Source: Ideonella_A sp963843805 (GTDB lineage Bacteria; Pseudomonadota; Gammaproteobacteria; Burkholderiales; Burkholderiaceae_C). Taken from it: a DNA stretch of 64,000 nt. Position numbers and translations under genes: made by a program. The notes under the pieces are model-generated. The model searched no databases. It had not been told where the DNA came from and saw only the letters and a program-made list of their open reading frames with translations. The stretch's first letter is position 1, and the number at the start of each line of letters is the position of its first letter. Below are positions 45,467 through 61,501 of this stretch, piece by piece. The stretch lies in contig CAWJLY010000001.1 of the NCBI GenBank assembly GCA_963843805.1, positions 1,070,146 to 1,134,145 of the forward strand. Reading direction: 5' to 3'.

Positions 45467-45608
45467 CCGGCTTTGCCGGTCCGCCAGGCGGGCCTTGCAG
45501 GCCGCGTCGGGCCGGAGGCCCGACTCTTCGCCAGGCACGAAACGTCCTCAGGACGTTCCGTGTCCGGGCTCAGCCCCTTGGGGGCAGGAGCGCAGCGACT
45601 GGGGGGCC
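45467..45608 (+). repeat. GC-rich palindromic intergenic repeat, copy D (long, composite)
   Basis: Starts with CCGGCTTTGCCGG (45467-45479) and TCCGC as in copies A and B. A longer middle has several palindromes: GGGCCGGAGGCCC, and AACGTCCTCAGGACGTT (45541-45557). It ends GCCCCTTGGGGGCAGGAGCG and ACTGGGGGGCC. It abuts the rpsJ stop codon (1 bp away) and could serve as a transcript end for tuf-rpsJ. Confidence 0.7.
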
Positions 45609-45609
45609 G

Positions 45610-45924
45610 TTACTGAAGTTTGATTTCTACGTCGACGCCGGCAGGGAGATCGAGCTTCATCAACGCGTCGACGGTCTTGTCGGTGGGGTCGACGATGTCC
45701 ATCAGGCGCTGGTGGGTACGGATCTCGAACTGGTCGCGCGACGTCTTGTTGACGTGCGGCGAACGCAGGATGTCGAAGCGCTGCATGCGAGTCGGCAAAG
45801 GCACCGGGCCCTTGACGATGGCGCCGGTGCGTTTCGCGGTCTCGACGATTTCAAGTGCTGATTGGTCGATCAACTTGTAATCGAAGGCTTTCAGGCGGAT
45901 GCGGATCTTTTGTTTGGTTGACAT
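45610..45924 (-). CDS. rpsJ: 30S ribosomal protein S10
   Basis: A 104-residue S10, also the transcription-antitermination factor NusE: KIRIRLKAFDYKLIDQSALE, GAIVKGPVPLPTRMQRFDIL, SPHVNKTSRDQFEIRTHQRL. It is 5 bp after tuf but 395 bp from rplC. It is therefore grouped with the str genes and not the rest of the S10 operon. Confidence 0.99.
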   Translation of the reverse strand: MSTKQKIRIRLKAFDYKLIDQSALEIVETAKRTGAIVKGPVPLPTRMQRFDILRSPHVNKTSRDQFEIRTHQRLMDIVDPTDKTVDALMKLDLPAGVDVEIKLQ

Positions 45925-45929
45925 GGCGA

Positions 45930-47120
45930 TTACTCCATGATCTTCGCAACGACGCCGGCACCGACGGTGCGGCCGCCTTCACGAATGGCGAAGCGCAGGC
46001 CTTCTTCCATCGCGATCGGGTTGATCAGCTTGACCGTGATGCTCACGTTGTCGCCCGGCATCACCATCTCCTTGTCCTTCGGCAGCTCGACCGCGCCGGT
46101 CACGTCGGTCGTGCGGAAGTAGAACTGCGGCCGGTAGTTGTTGAAGAACGGCGTATGACGGCCACCCTCTTCCTTGCTCAGCACATAGATCTCGGCCGTG
46201 AAGTGGGTATGCGGCTTGACCGAACCCGGCTTGCACAACACCTGGCCGCGCTGCACGTCTTCACGCTTGGTGCCGCGCAGCAGGATGCCGACGTTGTCGC
46301 CCGCCTGGCCCTGATCGAGCAGCTTGCGGAACATCTCCACGCCGGTGCAGGTGGTCTTCTGCGTCGTCGTGATGCCGACGATCTCGATTTCCTCGCCGAC
46401 CTTGACGATGCCACGCTCGACCCGGCCGGTCACCACCGTGCCGCGACCGGAGATCGAGAAGACGTCTTCGACCGGCATCAGGAAGGCGCCGTCGATCGCG
46501 CGCTCGGGCTGCGGAATATAGGTGTCGAGTGCTTCGGCCAGCTTCATGATCGCCAGCTCGCCCAGCTCGCCCTTGTCGCCTTCCATCGCCAGCTTGGCGC
46601 TGCCGTGGATGATCGGGGTGGTGTCGCCCGGGAAGTCGTACTTGTCGAGCAGCTCGCGCACTTCCATCTCGACCAGCTCGAGCAGCTCGGCGTCGTCGAC
46701 CATGTCGCACTTGTTCAGGAACACGATGATGTACGGCACACCGACCTGGCGCGCCAGCAGGATGTGCTCACGCGTTTGCGGCATCGGGCCGTCAGCGGCC
46801 GAGCACACCAGGATCGCGCCGTCCATCTGCGCAGCACCGGTGATCATGTTCTTCACATAGTCGGCGTGCCCGGGGCAGTCGACGTGGGCATAGTGCCGGT
46901 TTGCGGTTTCGTACTCGACGTGTGCGGTGTTGATCGTGATGCCGCGAGCCTTCTCTTCAGGCGCTGCATCGATCTGGTCGTAGCCCTTGGCCTCGCCACC
47001 GAACTTGGATGCCAGCACGGTGGTGATCGCCGCGGTCAGCGTCGTCTTGCCGTGGTCGACGTGGCCGATCGTGCCCACGTTGACGTGTGGCTTGGTTCGC
47101 TCGAATTTGCCTTTTGCCAT
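45930..47120 (-). CDS. tuf: Elongation factor Tu
   Basis: A 396-residue GTPase that delivers aminoacyl-tRNA. G motifs: GHVDHGKTT, the DCPGHADYVKNMITG switch II region, NKCDMVDD and GSAKLAMEGD. Domains 2 and 3 follow (RGTVVTGRVERG, RPQFYFRTTDVTGA). The intact frame ends VGAGVVAKIME. It follows fusA after a 225-bp spacer carrying repeat copy B. A second tuf copy, usual near secE in this group, is not inside the window. Confidence 0.99.
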   Translation of the reverse strand: MAKGKFERTKPHVNVGTIGHVDHGKTTLTAAITTVLASKFGGEAKGYDQIDAAPEEKARGITINTAHVEYETANRHYAHVDCPGHADYVKNMITGAAQMDGAILVCSAADGPMPQTREHILLARQVGVPYIIVFLNKCDMVDDAELLELVEMEVRELLDKYDFPGDTTPIIHGSAKLAMEGDKGELGELAIMKLAEALDTYIPQPERAIDGAFLMPVEDVFSISGRGTVVTGRVERGIVKVGEEIEIVGITTTQKTTCTGVEMFRKLLDQGQAGDNVGILLRGTKREDVQRGQVLCKPGSVKPHTHFTAEIYVLSKEEGGRHTPFFNNYRPQFYFRTTDVTGAVELPKDKEMVMPGDNVSITVKLINPIAMEEGLRFAIREGGRTVGAGVVAKIME

Positions 47121-47240
47121 TTTTCAACTCCAAAAAGAACTGTTGCCCGTGCCTGTTTAAGGTTTCCGGCCCTGGCCCGCCACGGGCAGCAAGCCAACCA
47201 CGTTTTGCGTGGCGCCAAAGACCATCTGATGTCCTGATGT

Positions 47241-47307
47241 CCCACCCCCGGAGCGGCTTACGCGGCTCTCCCTCAAGGGGGCGCCGCCGCCGGCCCGGCA
47301 GAGCCGG
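47241..47307 (-). repeat. GC-rich palindromic intergenic repeat, copy B
   Basis: On the minus strand it has CCGGCTCTGCCGG, GCCCCCTTGAGGGAGAGC and AAGCCGCTCCGGGGGTGGG, matching copy A block for block with a shorter CCG-rich linker. It is in inverted orientation relative to A, C and D and begins 38 bp past the fusA stop. Confidence 0.8.
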
Positions 47308-47345
47308 AACCGTGGCGGCTGCTTGATGGTGAACAGACGAAGGGT

Positions 47346-49448
47346 TTATTTGCCCCGCGAGGTGATGATTGCGTCGGCGACGTTTTTGGGCGCTTCCGAA
47401 TAGTGCTTGAACTCCATCGTGTAGGTGGCGCGGCCTTGCGACATCGAGCGCAGCGTCGTCGAATAACCGAACATCTCCGACAGCGGCACCTCGGCCTTGA
47501 TGACCTTGCCGCCGCCCGGCATGTCGTCCATGCCTTGAACCATGCCGCGGCGTGACGACAGATCGCCCATCACGCTGCCGGCATAGTCTTCGGGGGTTTC
47601 GACTTCAACCGCCATCATCGGCTCAAGAATCACCGGCGAGGCCTTGCGGCAACCGTCCTTGAAACCAAGCGACGCGGCCATCTTGAACGCGTTTTCGTTC
47701 GAGTCGACCTCATGGTACGAGCCGAAGGTCAGGGTGACTTTCACATCGACCACCGGATAGCCCGCCAGCACGCCAGCAGGCAACGAATCTTCCACGCCCT
47801 TGCGCACTGCCGGGATGAACTCCTTCGGCACCACGCCACCTTTGGTCGCATCCACGAACTCGAAGCCCGTGCCCGGCTCCTGCGGCTCGATCTTCAACAC
47901 CACGTGGCCATACTGGCCCTTGCCGCCGGACTGGCGGACAAACTTGCCTTCGATGTCCTGCACCGGCTTGCGGATGGTTTCGCGGTAGGCGACCTGCGGC
48001 TTGCCGACGTTGGCCTCGACGCCGAATTCACGCTTCATGCGATCGACGATGATTTCGAGGTGCAACTCGCCCATGCCCGAGATGATGGTCTGGCCCGATT
48101 CCTCGTCGGTCTTGACGCGGAACGACGGGTCTTCCTGAGCCAGGCGGCCCAGCGCGATGCCCATCTTTTCCTGATCGGGCTTGGTCTTCGGCTCGACCGC
48201 TTGCGAAATCACCGGTTCCGGGAAGATCATCTTTTCCAGCGTGATGATGGCACTCGGATCGCACAGGGTTTCGCCCGTGGTCACATCCTTCAGGCCCACG
48301 CAGGCGGCGATGTCGCCGGCCAGAATTTCCTTGATCTCTTCACGCTGGTTGGCGTGCATCTGCAAGATGCGGCCAATGCGCTCTTTCTTGCCACGGATCG
48401 GGTTGTAGACCGAGTCGCCCGACTTCAGCACGCCCGAATAGACGCGCACGAACGTGAGCTGGCCGACATACGGGTCGGTCATCAGCTTGAAGGCCAATGC
48501 GGCGAATTTCGCTTCGTCGGTACGTTCGCGCACAACCGGCTTGTCGTCGTCGTCGGTGCCCGGCACCGGCGGGATATCGGCCGGCGACGGCATGAAGTCG
48601 ACCACGCCGTCGAGCATGCGCTGCACGCCCTTGTTCTTGAACGCAGAGCCACAGAACATCGGCTGAATTTCAGCCGCGATGGTGCGTGTACGGATGCCGC
48701 TCTTGATCTCGTCCTCGGTGAGGTCGCCCTCTTCCAGGTACTTGTTCATCAACTCCTCAGACGACTCCGCCGCAGCCTCGAGCATGTTCTCGCGCCATTT
48801 CTTGGCTTCTTCGACCAGATCGCCCGGGATGTCTCGGTAGTCGAACTTCATGCCCTGTGAAGCCTCGTCCCAGATGATCGCTTTCATCTTGATGAGGTCG
48901 ATCACGCCGGTGAAGCCTTCTTCGGCGCCAATGGGAATGACGATGGGCACCGGGTTCGCCATCAGGCGCACCTTCATCTGGTCATAGACCTTGTAGAAGT
49001 TGGCACCGGTGCGGTCCATCTTGTTGACGAACGCGAGGCGGGGCACCTTGTACTTGTTCGCCTGACGCCAAACGGTTTCCGACTGCGGCTGGACGCCGCC
49101 GACCGCGCAATAAACCATGCAGGCGCCGTCGAGCACCCGCATCGAGCGTTCGACTTCGATCGTGAAGTCGACGTGTCCGGGGGTGTCGATGATGTTGATG
49201 CGGTGCTCGGGGAAACCAAGCTCCATGCCCTTCCAGAAGCAGGTGGTCGCAGCCGAAGTAATCGTGATGCCACGCTCCTGCTCCTGCTCCATCCAGTCCA
49301 TCGTCGCAGCGCCATCGTGCACTTCGCCGATCTTGTGGTTCACGCCGGTGTAGAAAAGGATGCGCTCGGTCGTCGTGGTTTTGCCAGCGTCGATGTGCGC
49401 CGAGATACCGATGTTGCGGTAGCGCTCGATGGGGGTCTTGCGAGCCAT
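47346..49448 (-). CDS. fusA: Elongation factor G
   Basis: A 700-residue translocase GTPase. G1 AHIDAGKTT, switch region RGITITSAATTCFW, G3 DTPGHVDFTIEVERSMRV, G4 FVNKMDRTGANF. Domains II-V follow (GVLKSGDSVYNPI, MGELHLEIIVDRMKREFGV, ASLGFKDGCRKASPVILEP, MSQGRATYTMEFKHYSEAP). Length and frame are normal. It is 70 bp after rpsG in the str operon. Confidence 0.99.
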   Translation of the reverse strand: MARKTPIERYRNIGISAHIDAGKTTTTERILFYTGVNHKIGEVHDGAATMDWMEQEQERGITITSAATTCFWKGMELGFPEHRINIIDTPGHVDFTIEVERSMRVLDGACMVYCAVGGVQPQSETVWRQANKYKVPRLAFVNKMDRTGANFYKVYDQMKVRLMANPVPIVIPIGAEEGFTGVIDLIKMKAIIWDEASQGMKFDYRDIPGDLVEEAKKWRENMLEAAAESSEELMNKYLEEGDLTEDEIKSGIRTRTIAAEIQPMFCGSAFKNKGVQRMLDGVVDFMPSPADIPPVPGTDDDDKPVVRERTDEAKFAALAFKLMTDPYVGQLTFVRVYSGVLKSGDSVYNPIRGKKERIGRILQMHANQREEIKEILAGDIAACVGLKDVTTGETLCDPSAIITLEKMIFPEPVISQAVEPKTKPDQEKMGIALGRLAQEDPSFRVKTDEESGQTIISGMGELHLEIIVDRMKREFGVEANVGKPQVAYRETIRKPVQDIEGKFVRQSGGKGQYGHVVLKIEPQEPGTGFEFVDATKGGVVPKEFIPAVRKGVEDSLPAGVLAGYPVVDVKVTLTFGSYHEVDSNENAFKMAASLGFKDGCRKASPVILEPMMAVEVETPEDYAGSVMGDLSSRRGMVQGMDDMPGGGKVIKAEVPLSEMFGYSTTLRSMSQGRATYTMEFKHYSEAPKNVADAIITSRGK

Positions 49449-49518
49449 GGTGAAACTCCAATACGAAGGGCCGCCCGGGGTTGGTATTAACCCTTGGGCG
49501 GCCGAAAAAACCAGAAAA

Positions 49519-49989
49519 TCAGAAGCGGAAGTGCGAGAACGCCCGGTTGGCTTCGGCCATGCGGTGGACTTCGTCGCGCTTTTTCATCGCGCCGCCTCGG
49601 CCTTCGACCGCTTCGAGCAGTTCATTGGCCAAGCGTTGCGCCATCGACTTCTCGCCGCGCTTGCGCGCCGATTCCTTCAGCCAACGCATCGCCAGCGCGA
49701 CGCGACGGACGGGGCGAACTTCCACGGGAACCTGGTAGTTCGCTCCGCCGACGCGGCGTGACTTGACTTCGACCATCGGCTTGATGTTGTTCAGCGCAAT
49801 GGTGAACACTTCCATCGGATCCTTGCCGGCCTTCTTCTCGACTTGTTCGAGGGCACCATAAATGATGCGCTCGGCAACCGCCTTCTTGCCCGACTCCATG
49901 ATCACGTTCATGAATTTGGACAGATCGACTGAACCGAATTTGGGATCAGGCAGGATTTCCCGTTTGGGGACTTCGCGACGACGTGGCAT
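49519..49989 (-). CDS. rpsG: 30S ribosomal protein S7
   Basis: A 156-residue S7, initiator of the 30S head: MPRRREVPKREILPDPKFGS, then GALEQVEKKAGKDPMEVFTI and RRVGGANYQVPVEVRPVRRV, ending HRMAEANRAFSHFRF. Normal length. It lies 128 bp after rpsL. Confidence 0.99.
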   Translation of the reverse strand: MPRRREVPKREILPDPKFGSVDLSKFMNVIMESGKKAVAERIIYGALEQVEKKAGKDPMEVFTIALNNIKPMVEVKSRRVGGANYQVPVEVRPVRRVALAMRWLKESARKRGEKSMAQRLANELLEAVEGRGGAMKKRDEVHRMAEANRAFSHFRF

Positions 49990-50117
49990 TTCACTCTTCC
50001 TTTTGCTTCAGTTGGCGACGGCTTTCTGCCTTCGCCTCGGGCACCACCGACATCTGGGGCCACCCACTTACTCGACAAGGCCGAAGGCCTGCCGAAACGT
50101 CCGGCTTGCGCCGGGTC

Positions 50118-50495
50118 TTAGGCTTTTTTCGGGCGCTTGGCGCCGTACTTCGACCGCGACTGCTTGCGATCCTTGACGCCTTGCAGGTCAAGCGAACCGC
50201 GCACGATGTGATAACGCACACCCGGCAAGTCCTTGACCCGGCCACCGCGGACCAGCACCACACTGTGCTCTTGCAGGTTGTGGCCCTCGCCGCCGATGTA
50301 GGAAATGACTTCGAATCCGTTGGTCAGGCGCACCTTGGCGACCTTGCGCAGCGCCGAGTTCGGCTTTTTCGGAGTCGTGGTGTACACGCGCGTGCACACC
50401 CCGCGACGCTGGGGTCCACCCTGCATGGCGGGAGATTTCGATTTCGTGATCTCGGTCTCGCGACCGTGACGCACGAGCTGGTTGATGGTTGGCAT
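50118..50495 (-). CDS. rpsL: 30S ribosomal protein S12
   Basis: A 125-residue S12 of the decoding centre: MPTINQLVRHGRETEITKSK, YTTTPKKPNSALRKVAKVRL with the Lys associated with streptomycin sensitivity, and GGRVKDLPGVRYHIVRGSLD. ATG 50495 is the conserved start, although the frame is open for longer. It leads the str operon from a consensus promoter about 230 bp upstream. Confidence 0.99.
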   Translation of the reverse strand: MPTINQLVRHGRETEITKSKSPAMQGGPQRRGVCTRVYTTTPKKPNSALRKVAKVRLTNGFEVISYIGGEGHNLQEHSVVLVRGGRVKDLPGVRYHIVRGSLDLQGVKDRKQSRSKYGAKRPKKA

Positions 50496-50727
50496 TTGTA
50501 ACTTGTTCCCGTTTGAAGTCACATCCTTGAAAAACCGGGGCGCCTCACTGCGCAGTCCCGCTTTCAATGACCCGATCGACGATTGTTTCGAGCGCCCCCA
50601 CTTCGAGGTAGGCCCGACGCCAGCTATTGGCTCTGTGCGCAACTTTCCTGGCGGGCCGCTTGAATACGCCTGCAAAAGCGAACCAAACGCCCACGAGAGC
50701 GCAGCAAAATGCGTCGAAAAGCCCTCG

Positions 50728-50756
50728 ATTATATTCGGGTTGATCATCCCGCGCAA
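50728..50756 (-). promoter_or_regulatory. Sigma-70-type promoter of the str operon (rpsL)
   Basis: On the minus strand a perfect TATAAT (50728-50733) lies 17 bp from TTGCGC (50751-50756). The predicted start near 50721 gives a leader of about 225 nt before rpsL. The promoter lies next to the start of the divergent PIN-domain gene. Confidence 0.75.
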
Positions 50757-50761
50757 GCAGC

Positions 50762-51247
50762 TTGCTCTCGTCCGTCAATTCCCCGGTGCACGTCTTGTCC
50801 GTACCTGTCATCGTCCTCGACACCAACGTCGTGCTGGATTGGCTGGTCTTCCGCGACCCTGCTTGTCATGCCGTCGCCTCGGCGATCGAACAGAGGCTTG
50901 TCCGGTGGACGGCGGCAGCCGGCATGCGCGAAGAATTTGACGAGGTCGTCAACCGCGGCGTCGGGGCGTCGCGCCAGCCTGATCGCGCATCGATCGCGCA
51001 GACGTGGCGTCGCCACGCCGAGATGCGCGAGATCGGCACCCGCACGTCGACGGTGCACTGCGCCTCGATTCGATGCCGTTGCAGTGACCCGGACGATCAG
51101 CCGTTCATCGATCTGGCCCTGCAGTGCGGAGCCCGGTGGCTGCTCAGCCGCGACCGGGCTGTCTTGCACCTGGCGGCTGAGGCTCGCCGGTCAGGTCTGG
51201 AGATCATCACGCCGGCGCGCTGGAGCTTGCCGAGCGCGCCAGATTGA
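50762..51247 (+). CDS. PIN-domain protein, putative toxin-like nuclease
   Basis: A 161-residue protein of the PIN-domain type (COG1569-like): VIVLDTNVVLDWLVFRDP with the first acidic residue, CSDPDDQPFIDLALQCGARW and LLSRDRAVLHLA with the later acidic residues. The start is uncertain (TTG 50762, GTG 50786 or TTG 50792). No antitoxin gene is adjacent. It is convergent with rpoC, shares a bidirectional terminator with it, and is divergent from the rpsL promoter. It may be a solitary domesticated nuclease and not part of a toxin-antitoxin pair. Confidence 0.8.
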   Translation: MLSSVNSPVHVLSVPVIVLDTNVVLDWLVFRDPACHAVASAIEQRLVRWTAAAGMREEFDEVVNRGVGASRQPDRASIAQTWRRHAEMREIGTRTSTVHCASIRCRCSDPDDQPFIDLALQCGARWLLSRDRAVLHLAAEARRSGLEIITPARWSLPSAPD

Positions 51248-51248
51248 A

Positions 51249-51272
51249 AAAGGGCGACCGAAGTCGCCCTTT
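51249..51272. terminator. Bidirectional terminator between the PIN gene and rpoC
   Basis: AAAGGGCGAC (51249-51258) and GTCGCCCTTT (51263-51272) form a perfect 10-bp stem with a CGAA loop; A-rich and T-rich flanks on either side suit termination in both directions. It is 2 bp past the PIN stop and 21 bp past the rpoC stop. Confidence 0.85.
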
Positions 51273-51293
51273 GATTGACCGACAGGCCTTTGC

Positions 51294-55511
<4,218 letters not shown>

Positions 55512-55653
55512 GGGTTTCTCCTAAAAGAATTCGTGACGCAACTGGAACGAGAAGTGACGGGATCAAAGGCGCGCCAGGCAAGGCGGGCGGGAGGGCCGCA
55601 TAGCCGCGCTATGCAACCGACCGACCAACGCCGCATGGCACGTCTTTGGCCCG

Positions 55654-59782
<4,129 letters not shown>

Positions 59783-60172
59783 AGGTGATTTCTCACTCCA
59801 TCTCAGGGAATCGGCCCGGCCCTGGCCTCAATCCCGTCGGCGACTGTCGGATCGAGCAACTCCCAAGGTTCGCAGGCGAACCTCGCTTCCCCGCAAGGGG
59901 CAGCAATCGACACGGGGCGGCCCGCAGTCGACCTGGAGTCTGGTGCTCGAAGCTTGGTGGCTGGCCACTACCAACCGCTGGCGGACAACCCCGGCATTGC
60001 ACCGGAGTCCGACCAAACCTGGTTCTCTGCAGTCGGATCAGAGAACACTTGGAAACCCTCGATTCTCAGGTCAAGGGGTTTCCAGGTGCTCTCCTAGGGT
60101 TATCACGAAGACAACCGTCGGAAGACGGGACAGTCAAATTCCATCAGAAAACGCTGTCCGGACAAACACGAA

Positions 60173-60199
60173 GGGCCAGGAGCCATCGGCGCCCGGCCC
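60173..60199 (-). promoter_or_regulatory. Hairpin downstream of rplL, possible rplL-rpoB attenuator
   Basis: On the minus strand GGGCCGGGCGCC pairs with GGCTCCTGGCCC (one mismatch, one G-U) around a short loop, followed by TTCGTGTTTG. It lies 17 bp past rplL in the 433-bp rplL-rpoB spacer. In E. coli a partial terminator and RNase III site in this spacer set beta/beta' levels. The rest of the spacer shows no other clear element. Confidence 0.5.
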
Positions 60200-60215
60200 A
60201 TCGCAACGCTGCCAA

Positions 60216-60593
60216 TTACTTGATCTCGGCCTTGGCGCCAGCGTCGAGCAACTTCTTCAACGCCGCGTCGGCGTCGGCCTTGGAAACAGCTTCCTTCACG
60301 GCCTTCGGTGCGCCGTCGACGACGTCCTTGGCTTCTTTCAAGCCCAGGCCGGTCAACTCGCGAACCGCCTTGATGACCGACACCTTGTTGGCACCAGCCT
60401 CGAGCAGCATGACGTTGAATTCGGTCTGCTCTTCAACCACCGCTGCGGCGGCACCGCCGCCAGCGCCGGCCGGGGCCGACATCGCAGCGGCGGAAACGCC
60501 GAATTTTTCTTCGATGGCCTTGACCAGGTCATTGAGGTCCATCACCGACATGCTGTCGAGTGCGCTCAGGAATGCGTCTTTATCGAATGCCAT
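60216..60593 (-). CDS. rplL: 50S ribosomal protein L7/L12
   Basis: A 125-residue stalk protein. The amino-terminal dimerisation helices (FLSALDSMSVMDLNDLVKAI) are joined by an Ala/Gly-rich hinge (AAAMSAPAGAGGGAAAAVVE) to the factor-binding domain with NKVSVIKAVRELTGLGLKEA and KDVVDGAPKAVKEAVSKADA. Normal. It follows rplJ by 44 bp. Confidence 0.99.
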   Translation of the reverse strand: MAFDKDAFLSALDSMSVMDLNDLVKAIEEKFGVSAAAMSAPAGAGGGAAAAVVEEQTEFNVMLLEAGANKVSVIKAVRELTGLGLKEAKDVVDGAPKAVKEAVSKADADAALKKLLDAGAKAEIK

Positions 60594-60637
60594 TTTGATT
60601 TCCTAGATATTTGAATGTTCGAAGAATGTTTGATCGA

Positions 60638-61252
60638 TCAGGCGGATGCCGGTGCCTCGGCTGGCGGTGCGTCGCCGGCGGGGGTTTCCCCGGCAGGCGG
60701 ATCGCCGACCTTGGGCTCGTCGGTCGGCGCATCGCCAACCGGAGCCTCGGGTGCCGGGGTGCTGCCTTCGCCGCGTTGTTCGGCCAATGCCGCCAGTACC
60801 CGCGCGATGCGCGAGACCGGGCTCATCATCAGGCCGAGCAACTGGGACAGCAGCACTTCCTTGGTCGGGATCGCCGCCAGGGATTTGACGCCATCGGCAG
60901 TCAGGGACTTGCCCGCATAGGCGCCACCCTTCAGGATCAGCTTGTCGTTGCCCTTGGCGAAGTCCGAGAGGACTTTTGCCGCGGCGACAGCATCTTCGGA
61001 AAAACCATAGATCAGCGGGCCGACCATGCTCTCCGAGGCCACCTCGAACGGAGTACCGGCCACCGCGCGACGAGCCAGCGAATTCTTCAGCACGTGAAGA
61101 TAAACGCCGTTGTCGCGCGCCGTACGGCGCAACGTATCCAGATGAGCCACGGTGAGGCCACGGTATTCAGCCAGCGCGAGCGTCTGCGAGCGAGCCGCCT
61201 GGGCTGCCACATCCGTCACCACGGTCTGCTTTTCGTTGCGGTTGAGACTCAA
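60638..61252 (-). CDS. rplJ: 50S ribosomal protein L10 with an extended acidic/Pro-rich tail
   Basis: A 204-residue L10, stalk base and autoregulator of its operon. The core is normal: MSLNRNEKQTVVTDVAAQAA, TLALAEYRGLTVAHLDTLRR, YLHVLKNSLARRAVAGTPFE, ending in the L7/L12-binding helix (VSRIARVLAALAEQRGEG). Residues 162-204 are a low-complexity tail of repeated P-x-G-D/P-A-E units (PVGDAPTDEP, PAGETPAGDAPPAEA). Typical L10 is 165-175 residues, so the tail adds about 30-40. Confidence 0.97.
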   Translation of the reverse strand: MSLNRNEKQTVVTDVAAQAARSQTLALAEYRGLTVAHLDTLRRTARDNGVYLHVLKNSLARRAVAGTPFEVASESMVGPLIYGFSEDAVAAAKVLSDFAKGNDKLILKGGAYAGKSLTADGVKSLAAIPTKEVLLSQLLGLMMSPVSRIARVLAALAEQRGEGSTPAPEAPVGDAPTDEPKVGDPPAGETPAGDAPPAEAPASA

Positions 61253-61376
61253 GGTCTACTCCTCACATCTGTGTGGTTTGGTTTGACAACCGCCCCACAC
61301 GCCACGTTTCAGCGACCATCCGATCAGGAACAACTCAATCCTTCACGGCGGGACCGCCATCTGCGCTGGCGATTAA

Positions 61377-61394
61377 GCCGACCTCGCGGTCGGC
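61377..61394 (-). promoter_or_regulatory. Hairpin in the rplJ leader
   Basis: GCCGACC and GGTCGGC form a perfect 7-bp stem closed by a GCGA tetraloop (minus strand), in the 249-bp spacer between rplA and rplJ. The L10-L12 complex binds a structured leader here in other bacteria, so this may be part of that element; no T-run follows, so it is not a terminator. Confidence 0.45.
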
Positions 61395-61501
61395 ACCAGC
61401 GGTCTTGGATGACCTGCCGCCCCTCGCGGAAACGACAACCCACCAAACTCTTCAACCCGGCGGCGCCAGACTCGCGCCGCCGAACAACTCATCCCCAGCG
61501 G

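Noticed and set aside
50496..50756. Longer amino terminus for S12
   Set aside because: The upstream in-frame extension covers the promoter and leader; S12 universally begins MPTINQL.
61377..61394. Riboswitch before rplJ
   Set aside because: Only a simple GNRA-type hairpin is visible; a ribosomal-protein leader is the simpler explanation.
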